6,331 bases of DNA from DASYHS01 sp035998295 (GTDB taxonomy: Bacteria; Pseudomonadota; Alphaproteobacteria; Azospirillales; Azospirillaceae). Position numbers and translations under genes: made by a program. The notes beneath the pieces are model-generated. The model had not been told where the DNA came from and ran no database searches. It was given only the letters and a program-made list of their open reading frames with translations. Location of the stretch: contig NZ_DASYHS010000181.1 of NCBI RefSeq assembly GCF_035998295.1, positions 1 to 6,331 on the forward strand. Direction: 5' to 3'. Shown here one piece after another: positions 1-5,368 of the stretch; position 1 is the first letter of the stretch, and every line of letters begins with the position of its first letter.

Positions 1-338
1 ACCGCTCCGACCACGCGGGGGACCGTCTGTCGCTCGCCTTCCTCCTGCCCCTGGAGGAGCCCGTCGATCCCAGGTCGGTCCGCATCTCGCTCGCGAGCTT
101 CGACCCGACCTTCTACATCGACGTCGTCATCGCGCAGGAGCCGGTGCGCCTCGACGGCTCGCCTCCGGACGGGTGCGCGGCCGTGGTCGAGGCCCCTCCC
201 CCGGTCGAGGAGCGCAGCATCGCCGACGCGCAGGTCGAAGCCCTGGACATCGGGCCGGAAGACGACGTCGAGGGGACGGTCGGCGTCCGGTTCGCCAGCT
301 GGATCACGGTGTCCTGCCCCGCGGGGACGGCGCCGTGA
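1..338 (+). CDS. DUF1007 family protein, C-terminal part (5' end outside window)
   Basis: The open frame enters from the left edge (first full codon at base 3) and ends at the TGA at 336-338, leaving 111 residues of a C-terminal domain. It reads as the end of a DUF1007 protein (COG3683, usually described as a periplasmic component linked to metal transport). The visible features are an alternating hydrophobic 'LSLAFLLPLEEPVD' strand, then 'SFDPTFYIDVV', then a 'GC' in 'PPDGCAAVV', and a closing 'VGVRFASWITVSC' with a second cysteine. These match the usual end of that family, in which the two cysteines could pair. No signal peptide can be seen because the N-terminus is missing. Its stop codon overlaps the start of the NicO-type transporter by 4 bp, the classic DUF1007-NicO gene pair, so the two are very likely co-transcribed and translationally coupled. 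The biochemical role of DUF1007 is not established; accessory function in nickel or cobalt handling is inferred from this pairing. Confidence 0.8.
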   Translation, partial: RSDHAGDRLSLAFLLPLEEPVDPRSVRISLASFDPTFYIDVVIAQEPVRLDGSPPDGCAAVVEAPPPVEERSIADAQVEALDIGPEDDVEGTVGVRFASWITVSCPAGTAP

Positions 339-1339
339 GCGCGCGGGCGGCCAAGCTGCGCCGACTGGGCCTGGCGGCGCTGGCGACCCTGCTGGCCGCG
401 GCGGCGCTGACCGCGGCGTCGCTGGGCACCATCGACCCGTTCCCGGGCCTGACCGCCCTGGTCCATGAGGGCCAGCGGACGCTGCACGCCGGACTGGCGG
501 ACGCCCTCCGCGCGGTTCGCGCCGCGGGCCCCGGCGCGGCCTGGGGCCTGATCGCTGCGAGCTTCCTGTACGGCGTCGTCCATGCGGTCGGCCCGGGGCA
601 CGGCAAGGCCGTGATCTCGGCCTATGTCCTGGCCGACGCGCGGCATCTGCGGCGCGCCGTCGGGCTGTCCTTCGCCGCCGCCCTGCTCCAGGCGGTCACC
701 GCGGTCGCGGTGACGTCCGTGGCGCTCCACCTGCTGGGCGCCACCGCCCGCGACGCGGCCGGAACCGCGGCGGTGCTGGAACGCGGCAGCTTCGCGCTGG
801 TCGCCCTGGTCGGCGGCATCATGGCCTGGTCGGGGACAAAGCGGCTGCTCGCCGCGCGGGCGGGGTCCGGGCACCGGGACGATCGACACGGACACGGCGG
901 CGATCACGATCACGATCACGTTCACGTTCACGATCACGGGCATGCCTGCTGCGGGCATGCCCATGTCCCGCCGCCGCGCGCCCTCGACGATCCTTCCTGG
1001 CGGCGGAGCGCCGCGATCGTGCTCGCGATCGGCCTGCGGCCTTGCTCGGGGGCGCTGCTGGTGCTGGTCCTCGCGAACGTGATGAAGATCCAGGCCGCGG
1101 GCATCGCCGCGACGTTCGCGATGGCGCTGGGAAGCGCGATCGCGGTCTCCGTGCTGGCCGCGCTGGCGCTGGCGGCGCGCGAGGCGGCGCTCGCGCTCGC
1201 CGGCATATCGGGCGGCCGGCGCCTGGAAGCGGCGGGAGCCGCGGTCGCGGCGGCCGCCGGGCTCTTCGTGCTCGTGGCCGGCCTCGTCCTGCTGATGGCC
1301 CCGGTCCCCTCGCCGCCGCTTGCCGTGCCGCTGCGGTGA
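335..1339 (+). CDS. NicO/RcnA-type nickel/cobalt transporter with His-rich loop
   Basis: This is a 334-residue polytopic inner-membrane protein of the NicO family (COG2215; RcnA is the E. coli efflux member). The GTG start at 335 is chosen because it overlaps the upstream stop as GTGA and has GGGGA at 323-327, 7 bases before it; the frame is open further upstream but would overlap the DUF1007 gene. A hydrophobic segment at residues 12-31 may be a signal anchor. The first family motif is 'HAVGPGHGKAVISAY' at 83-97 and the second is 'IGLRPCSGALLVLVLA' at 232-247. Between them residues 180-210 form a cytoplasm-type metal-binding loop rich in His and Asp that also has a Cys-Cys pair (205-206). 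Further membrane segments lie near 69-135, 151-170, 225-281 and 307-322. Nickel and/or cobalt is the expected substrate. Uptake versus efflux cannot be told from sequence: His-rich loops occur in RcnA exporters, while pairing with DUF1007 is common in uncharacterised NicO members. No metal-sensing regulator is visible nearby. Confidence 0.9.
   Translation: MSARAAKLRRLGLAALATLLAAAALTAASLGTIDPFPGLTALVHEGQRTLHAGLADALRAVRAAGPGAAWGLIAASFLYGVVHAVGPGHGKAVISAYVLADARHLRRAVGLSFAAALLQAVTAVAVTSVALHLLGATARDAAGTAAVLERGSFALVALVGGIMAWSGTKRLLAARAGSGHRDDRHGHGGDHDHDHVHVHDHGHACCGHAHVPPPRALDDPSWRRSAAIVLAIGLRPCSGALLVLVLANVMKIQAAGIAATFAMALGSAIAVSVLAALALAAREAALALAGISGGRRLEAAGAAVAAAAGLFVLVAGLVLLMAPVPSPPLAVPLR
902..937 (+). 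repeat. Six-unit hexamer repeat encoding the Asp-His/Val-His loop
   Basis: Six consecutive hexamers of the form GATCAC or GTTCAC (order: three GATCAC, two GTTCAC, one GATCAC) encode residues 190-201 of the NicO transporter, alternating Asp or Val with His. All six His codons are CAC. The near-identity at nucleotide level, beyond what the amino-acid pattern requires, suggests growth by slippage or unequal exchange. The repeat stays in frame whatever the unit number, so loop length could vary between strains. Confidence 0.75.
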
Positions 1340-1355
1340 CGAGGGGGTTCCCAGG

Positions 1356-2687
1356 TCAGTCCAGGGTTTCCAGCACGTCCCGGATCGTCTCGAACAGGCG
1401 GTCGATCTCGTGCTTCTCGATGATGAGAGGCGGCGACAGCGCGATGATGTCGCCGGTCGTGCGGATCAGCGCGCCCTTCTCGTAGCATTTCAGGAACGCC
1501 GAGAAGGCGCGCTTGCCGGGCTGCCCCGCCATCGGCTCCAGCTCGATGCCCGCGATCAGGCCGAGGTTGCGCAGGTCGACGACATGGCGCGTCCCCTTCA
1601 GCCCGTGCAGCGCGTTCTCCCAATAGGGAGCGAGCTCGGCCGCACGCTCGAACAGCCGCTGCTCCTGGTAGGTCTCCAGGGTCGCGAGCGCGGCGGCGCA
1701 GGCCAGCGGGTGGCCGGAATAGGTGTAGCCGTGGAACAGCTCGATCTGGTTCTCCGGCCCGGTCATGAAGGCGTCGTAGATGTGCTTGCGCGCGAACACA
1801 GCCCCCATCGGCACCGTGCCGTTGGTGATGCCCTTCGCGGTCGTGATCAGGTCCGGCATCACGTCGAAGTACTCGGTCGCGAAGGCCGCGCCGAGCCGGC
1901 CGAAGCCGGTGATGACCTCGTCGAAGATCAGCAGGATGCCGTGCTTGTCGCAGATCTCGCGCAGGCGCTTCAGGTAGCCCTTGGGCGGGATCAGGACGCC
2001 GGTGGAACCGGCGACCGGCTCGACGATGACGGCCGCGATCGTGGAGGCGTCGTGGAGCGTCACGATCCGCTCCAGCTCGTCGGCGATGTGCGCGCCCCAT
2101 TCCGGCTCCCCGCGCGAGAAGGCCTGCTTCGCGCGGTCGTAGGTGTGCGGCATGTGGTCGACGCCGTTCAGCAGGCTGCCGAAGAACTTGCGGTTGCTGA
2201 CGATGCCGCCGACGGAGATGCCGCCGAAGCCGACGCCGTGGTAGCCGCGCTCGCGTCCGATCAGGCGCTGGCGCGTGCCCTCGCCGCGCGCGCGGTGATA
2301 GGCGATCGCGATCTTGAGCGCCGTGTCGACCGCCTCCGAGCCGGAATTGGCGTAGAACACGTGGTCCAGGTCGCCCGGCAGGGTCGCCGCCAGCCGGGAG
2401 GCCAGCTCGAACGCCAGGGGATGGCCCATCTGGAAGGCCGGCGCGTAGTCCAGCTCCTCGATCTGGTGGCGGACGGCCTCGACGATCTTGGGCTGCCGGT
2501 GGCCGGCGTTCACGCACCACAGCCCGGCGGTGCCGTCGAGGACCTGCCGCCCGTCGTGGCTCGTGTAGTACATGCCTTCCGCACTGACCAGCATCCGCGG
2601 CGCCGCCTTGAACTGCCGGTTCATCGTGAACGGCATCCAGAAGGCTTCGAGGTTGTTCGGTGTTACGATCGGACCCGTGCCGTCCAT
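1356..2687 (-). CDS. Class III aminotransferase, beta-alanine (omega-amino acid):pyruvate type
   Basis: A PLP-dependent class III aminotransferase of 443 residues, full length for the family (about 440-450). It closely follows the omega-amino acid:pyruvate transaminase pattern as I know it from Pseudomonas: 'FWMPFTMNRQFKAAPR' near the N-terminus, 'GTAGLWCVNAGH' (52-63), 'NSGSEAVDTALK' (114-125), 'RGYHGVGFGG' (147-156), 'IFDEVITGFGRLG' (254-266) with Asp256 for the PLP pyridine nitrogen, 'TTAKGITNGTVPMGAV' with the Schiff-base Lys285, 'HGYTYSGHPLACAA' (319-332), and 'IRTTGDIIALSPPLI' (408-422) with Arg409 expected to bind the substrate carboxylate. The expected reaction is beta-alanine + pyruvate to malonate semialdehyde + L-alanine, in the cytoplasm. 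Related enzymes also take other omega-amino acids, taurine or amines, so the exact donor is open. The ATG at 2687 is preferred over an in-frame codon at 2720 because CAGGAGGG sits 5 bases upstream. It is divergent from the PuuR-like regulator and converges on the NicO gene with only 16 bp between stops. Confidence 0.93.
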   Translation of the reverse strand: MDGTGPIVTPNNLEAFWMPFTMNRQFKAAPRMLVSAEGMYYTSHDGRQVLDGTAGLWCVNAGHRQPKIVEAVRHQIEELDYAPAFQMGHPLAFELASRLAATLPGDLDHVFYANSGSEAVDTALKIAIAYHRARGEGTRQRLIGRERGYHGVGFGGISVGGIVSNRKFFGSLLNGVDHMPHTYDRAKQAFSRGEPEWGAHIADELERIVTLHDASTIAAVIVEPVAGSTGVLIPPKGYLKRLREICDKHGILLIFDEVITGFGRLGAAFATEYFDVMPDLITTAKGITNGTVPMGAVFARKHIYDAFMTGPENQIELFHGYTYSGHPLACAAALATLETYQEQRLFERAAELAPYWENALHGLKGTRHVVDLRNLGLIAGIELEPMAGQPGKRAFSAFLKCYEKGALIRTTGDIIALSPPLIIEKHEIDRLFETIRDVLETLD

Positions 2688-2692
2688 GGGTG

Positions 2693-2700
2693 CCCTCCTG
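2693..2700 (-). promoter_or_regulatory. Shine-Dalgarno site of the aminotransferase
   Basis: On the minus strand CAGGAGGG lies 5 bases before the ATG at 2687. It is the strongest ribosome-binding site in the window and fixes the start at 2687 rather than at the upstream in-frame codon at 2720, which lies inside the likely promoter. Confidence 0.8.
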
Positions 2701-2719
2701 AGTGTGCGGGTTTCCAGCA

Positions 2720-2748
2720 AGCCTAAACGCGTCGAGGAAAATCGACAA
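2720..2748 (-). promoter_or_regulatory. Candidate sigma70-type promoter of the aminotransferase
   Basis: On the minus strand TTGTCG (2748-2743) and TAGGCT (2725-2720) are separated by exactly 17 bases. They match the consensus at 4 of 6 (-35) and 3 of 6 (-10) positions. Transcription would start near 2713, giving a leader of about 26 bases that contains the Shine-Dalgarno site. The region is visibly more AT-rich than the surrounding genes. This is pattern-based only; alphaproteobacterial promoters are often degenerate. Confidence 0.45.
2731..2746. promoter_or_regulatory. Inverted repeat GTCGA-N6-TCGAC, possible operator
   Basis: A perfect 5-bp inverted repeat (2731-2735 and 2742-2746) with an AT-rich 6-base spacer lies between the proposed -10 and -35 elements of the aminotransferase promoter. 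A dimeric regulator bound here would block transcription. A third TCGA core lies at 2768-2771. The neighbouring XRE-cupin regulator is the obvious candidate to bind, by inference from position only. Confidence 0.35.
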
Positions 2749-2772
2749 GAGACTTCCTATGCTTGTATCGAT
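2741..2772. promoter_or_regulatory. Imperfect long inverted repeat upstream of the aminotransferase promoter
   Basis: ATCGACAAG (2741-2749) and CTTGTATCGAT (2762-2772) are inverted copies of each other apart from a 2-base TA insertion in the right arm, with 12 bases between. The left arm overlaps the proposed -35 element and shares bases with the GTCGA-N6-TCGAC repeat. It could be a second or alternative operator, but could also be chance in a region of low complexity. Confidence 0.25.
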
Positions 2773-2795
2773 TCGCCGGATGAGAGACATTCCCG

Positions 2796-2816
2796 TTGAG
2801 GATTATTGACACTCAA
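2796..2816. promoter_or_regulatory. TTGA half-site cluster before the PuuR-like gene, possible autoregulatory operator
   Basis: TTGAG (2796-2800) and CTCAA (2812-2816) form an inverted repeat, and inside it TTGA (2806-2809) pairs with TCAA (2813-2816) around CAC. The two TTGA copies are 10 bp apart, about one helical turn. The site ends 18 bases before the regulator's start codon, where a repressor often controls its own gene. The embedded 'ATTATTGAC' resembles, from memory only, half-sites described for PuuR, so this is a weak hint. Confidence 0.3.
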
Positions 2817-2834
2817 ACGGAGACGGCAGACCCA

Positions 2835-3383
2835 ATGGAGTTCGACGTCGGGGCGCGCCTGCGCCGGATCCGCGAGATGCACGGGCTGTCGCAGCGCGAG
2901 CTGGCGCGGCGCGCCGGCGTCAGCAACGCGGCCGTGTCGCTGATCGAGCAGAACCGGACGAGCCCGTCGGTGGGATCGCTGAAGAAGGTGCTGGACGGCA
3001 TCCCGATGAGCCTCGCGGACTTCTTCGCCCTCGACGAGACCCCGCGCGAGCAGGTCTTCTTCCGGGCGGGGGAACTGAGCGTGATCTCGGAAGGGGCGAT
3101 CCGCTACGCCCAGATCGGCCGCGACCTCCAGGGCCGGGCGCTGCAGATCCTGCACGAGCGCTACGCCCCCGGCGCCGACACGGGCCAGACGATGCTGCGC
3201 CACTCCGCCGAGGAAGGCGGCGTCGTCGTGAGCGGGGAACTCGAGGTGACGGTCGGCGACCAGCGCCAGGTCCTTGGCCCCGGGGACGCCTACTACTTCA
3301 ACAGCCGGCTGCCGCACCGCTTCCGCAATGTCGGCGACGGGGAATGCGAGGTGGTGAGCGTGTGCACGCCGCCGAGCTTCTGA
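2835..3383 (+). CDS. PuuR-like transcriptional regulator (XRE HTH + cupin)
   Basis: A 182-residue regulator, close to E. coli PuuR in length (185). Residues 5-62 form an XRE-type helix-turn-helix: 'GLSQRELARRAGVSNAAVSL' (17-36) then 'IEQNRTSPSVGSLKKVLDGI' (37-56). A small linker leads to a C-terminal cupin at about 105-178 with His123 and Glu126/127 in the first motif, 'PHRFRN' (160-165) in the second, and the family-typical ending 'CTPPSF'. Such proteins bind operator DNA as dimers and sense a small molecule in the cupin; PuuR itself represses putrescine catabolism. The ligand here is unknown; an amine, omega-amino acid or related metabolite is inferred from the divergent aminotransferase. 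The ATG at 2835 (GGAGA at 2819-2823) matches the usual N-terminus. A TTG at 2796 would add 13 residues unlike the family and would place the operator-like repeat inside the gene. No convincing plus-strand promoter is visible; GATTAT at 2801 is a weak -10 candidate. Confidence 0.87.
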   Translation: MEFDVGARLRRIREMHGLSQRELARRAGVSNAAVSLIEQNRTSPSVGSLKKVLDGIPMSLADFFALDETPREQVFFRAGELSVISEGAIRYAQIGRDLQGRALQILHERYAPGADTGQTMLRHSAEEGGVVVSGELEVTVGDQRQVLGPGDAYYFNSRLPHRFRNVGDGECEVVSVCTPPSF

Positions 3384-3413
3384 ACCCTCCCGCGGACGCG
3401 GCACCGCCGTGCT

Positions 3414-3430
3414 ACCCCGCAAGGCGGGGT
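3414..3430 (+). terminator. GC stem-loop after the PuuR-like gene, terminator-like
   Basis: ACCCCGC (3414-3420) and GCGGGGT (3424-3430) form a perfect 7-bp stem with a 3-base AAG loop, 31 bases after the regulator stop. Only two T residues and no T-tract follow on the plus strand, so it is not a canonical intrinsic terminator. It may still end or stabilise the regulator transcript and separate it from ggt. Confidence 0.4.
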
Positions 3431-3481
3431 TGATGACCTTCCTCATAGGGCGCACGCTCGAACGGATAAGTCCAGCGACAC

Positions 3482-3486
3482 GAGGG
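3482..3486 (+). promoter_or_regulatory. Shine-Dalgarno site of ggt
   Basis: GAGGG lies 6 bases before the ATG at 3493. It supports this start over the in-frame GTG at 3409 and ATG at 3433, both of which would put extra polar residues before the signal peptide; the GTG would also read through the 3414-3430 hairpin. Confidence 0.6.
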
Positions 3487-3492
3487 CTGCCG

Positions 3493-5274
3493 ATGCCGTT
3501 CCGCCACCATCTCCTCCCCGCCGCGATGCTGCCCCTCCTGCTGCTCGGGCTCCAGCCCGCCGCCCGGCCCGCAGCCGCCCAGGACGTCGCCCAGGATGCC
3601 GCCCGCCCGGCCCCCGAGGCGGCCACGGGGTGGATTTCCAAGCCCCTGGTCGAGGCGCAGGACTTCATGGTCGTGGCCGCCCACCCGCTCGCGGCCCAGG
3701 CCGGCTACGAGGTGCTGAAGGAAGGCGGCAGCGCGGCCGACGCGGTCATCGCGGTGCAGCTCGTCCTCAACTTGGTCGAGCCGCAGTCCTCCGGGATCGG
3801 CGGCGGGGCGTTCATGCTCCATTGGGACGCCGGGGAGGAGGTTCTGGCCGCCTATGACGGGCGCGAGACGGCACCGGCCGAGGCCGGACCGGACCTGTTC
3901 CTGACACCGGAAGGCGAGCCCATGGCCTTCGACGAGGCCGTGATCGGCGGCCGGTCGGTCGGCACGCCCGGGACGCTGCGCCTGATGGAGCTGGTGCACC
4001 GCCTGCACGGCCGCCTGCCCTGGGAGCGCCTGCTCCAGCCCGCGATCGAGCTTGCCGAGGCCGGCTTCGAAGTGACGCCCCGACTCGCCGCGCTCGTACG
4101 CGAGGAGGAGGAGACGCTGCGCCGCTTCCCGGCGACGAGCGCCTATTTCCTACCCGGCGGCCAGCCGGTCGAAGCCGGCGCCCGGCTGCGCAACCCCGAA
4201 TTCGCGGCCTTGCTGCGCAGCGTCGCCGAAAGGGGCGCCGACGCCTTCTACCGCGGCGACGTCGCGCGCGAGATCGTCGAAACCGTGCGGGGCACGGCGG
4301 GGAATCCGGGCCTGCTGTCGGAACAGGACCTCGCGGGCTACCGCGTCGCGGTGCGCCGCCCGGTCTGCGGCGAGTACCGCGCCCACACCGTCTGCGGCAT
4401 GGGCCCGCCGAGCTCGGGCGCGCTCACGACGCTCCAGATCCTGGGCATCCTCGAGCATTTCCATCTCGCCTCCCTCGACCCGCTCTCGGTCGAGGCCACG
4501 CATCTCTTCGCCGAGGCGAGCCGCCTCGCCTATGCCGACCGCGCGCTCTACATGGCGGACGCCGACTTCGTCCCGGTGCCGGTCGACGGCCTGATCGATC
4601 CTGGCTACCTGATGCTGCGCGCGCAGCTGATCGACCGCAACTCCGTGATCGAGAACCCGCAGCCCGGCAACCCGCCCTGGCGCGAGGGCCGCGCCTATGC
4701 GCCGGACCTCTCGATGGAGATCCCCTCCACCTCCCACGTCTCGATCGTGGACGGCGACGGCAACGTCGTGTCGATGACGACGACGATCGAGGCCGGCTTC
4801 GGCTCCCGGCTGATGGTGCGGGGCTTCCTGCTCAACAACGAGCTGACCGACTTCTCCTTCGTGCCCGAGACCGACGGCCGGCCGGTCGCGAACCGCGTCG
4901 AGCCGGGCAAGCGGCCCCGCTCGTCCATGGCCCCGGCCGTGGTCTTCGATCCCGCCGGGGAGCCGTTCATGGCCACGGGCTCGCCCGGCGGGGCGCGCAT
5001 CATCGGCTACGTCACCCGCAGCATCCTCGGCGTCGTCGACTGGGACCTGAACGCGGCGGAGGCCGTGGCCCTGCCCCACGCGGTCAGCCTCGGCGGGGCG
5101 GTGGACCTCGAGGCCGGCACGCCGGCCGCAGCCCTGGCCCCGGCGCTGGAGGCTCTCGGCCATCGGGTCAACGTCCGCGACCTCAACAGCGGCCTGCATG
5201 CGATCGTAATCCGCAACGGCATTCTGGCCGGCGGCGCCGACCCGCGCCGGGAGGGCATCGCGCTCGGCGACTAG
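3493..5274 (+). CDS. ggt: Gamma-glutamyltranspeptidase precursor
   Basis: A 593-residue gamma-glutamyltranspeptidase (Ntn-hydrolase fold, MEROPS T3) that cleaves gamma-glutamyl bonds, e.g. of glutathione, and can transfer the group to amino acids. Residues 1-29 form a Sec signal peptide (basic start, leucine-rich core at 11-20, cleavage about 'PAAA|QD'), so the enzyme acts in the periplasm. The proenzyme should cleave itself before Thr413 in 'PSTSHVSIVD', giving a large subunit (about 30-412) and a small one (413-593). Also visible are 'GGSAADAVIAVQLVLNLVEP' (78-97), 'GIGGGAFMLHW' (101-111), 'YDGRETAPAEA' with Arg124 matching the carboxylate-binding arginine of E. coli, 'NNELTDFSF' (448-456) with Asp453, 'KRPRSSMAP' with Ser477-Ser478, and the 'GSPGGARII' oxyanion glycines 499-500. 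All catalytic residues are present. The stretch between Asp453 and Ser477 is shorter than in E. coli, so the active-site lid is probably reduced. It lies 109 bp after the PuuR-like gene, beyond a hairpin, so separate transcription is likely; a weak -10-like GATAAG occurs at 3465. Confidence 0.95.
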   Translation: MPFRHHLLPAAMLPLLLLGLQPAARPAAAQDVAQDAARPAPEAATGWISKPLVEAQDFMVVAAHPLAAQAGYEVLKEGGSAADAVIAVQLVLNLVEPQSSGIGGGAFMLHWDAGEEVLAAYDGRETAPAEAGPDLFLTPEGEPMAFDEAVIGGRSVGTPGTLRLMELVHRLHGRLPWERLLQPAIELAEAGFEVTPRLAALVREEEETLRRFPATSAYFLPGGQPVEAGARLRNPEFAALLRSVAERGADAFYRGDVAREIVETVRGTAGNPGLLSEQDLAGYRVAVRRPVCGEYRAHTVCGMGPPSSGALTTLQILGILEHFHLASLDPLSVEATHLFAEASRLAYADRALYMADADFVPVPVDGLIDPGYLMLRAQLIDRNSVIENPQPGNPPWREGRAYAPDLSMEIPSTSHVSIVDGDGNVVSMTTTIEAGFGSRLMVRGFLLNNELTDFSFVPETDGRPVANRVEPGKRPRSSMAPAVVFDPAGEPFMATGSPGGARIIGYVTRSILGVVDWDLNAAEAVALPHAVSLGGAVDLEAGTPAAALAPALEALGHRVNVRDLNSGLHAIVIRNGILAGGADPRREGIALGD

Positions 5275-5300
5275 CACCGTCGTCCGGTCCCGGCCGATCG

Positions 5301-5339
5301 GGCGGAGCTGCCGGCTTGCACCGGGCCGGCGGCTCCGCC
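5301..5339 (+). terminator. Strong 15-bp GC hairpin between ggt and the nucleotidyltransferase gene
   Basis: Bases 5301-5315 and 5325-5339 are inverted copies apart from one position that becomes a G-U pair in RNA, giving a 15-bp GC-rich stem with a 9-base loop (TTGCACCGG). It lies 26 bases after the ggt stop and ends 19 bases before the next Shine-Dalgarno site. There is no T-tract on either strand, so it may be a non-canonical terminator, a 3'-end stabiliser of ggt mRNA, or a leader structure of the next gene. Structure is clear; function is inferred. Confidence 0.5.
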
Positions 5340-5368
5340 TATCCTGGCGTGCTGGCCTGGAGGACGAC

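Noticed and set aside
317..326. CCCCGCGGGG palindrome just before the NicO start
   Set aside because: It lies in coding sequence and has no loop bases, so it cannot form a useful hairpin; chance in GC-rich DNA.
938..962. GGGCATGCC and GGGCATGCCC copies forming a possible stem
   Set aside because: They are Gly-His-Ala codons of the His-rich loop; the pairing follows from repeated codons inside the gene.
113..964. A 283-codon minus-strand open frame antisense to the NicO gene
   Set aside because: Its N-terminal Val-Ile-Asn repeats are only the reverse reading of the His-codon hexamers; the rest is Arg/Gly/Gln-rich shadow.
1340..1355. Possible bidirectional terminator between the convergent NicO and aminotransferase genes
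   Set aside because: The 16-bp gap holds no inverted repeat able to form a stable stem and no T-tract.
1320..2726. A 468-codon plus-strand open frame antisense to the aminotransferase
   Set aside because: It is the antisense shadow of a well-conserved gene. The composition is Arg/Val/Asp-rich, with no recognisable domain and no convincing ribosome-binding site.
934..2790. A 618-codon minus-strand open frame across the aminotransferase and the end of the NicO gene
   Set aside because: It overlaps the aminotransferase in another frame of the same strand; its translation is Arg/Ala/Gly-rich low-complexity sequence with no family motifs, as expected from out-of-frame reading of GC-rich codons.
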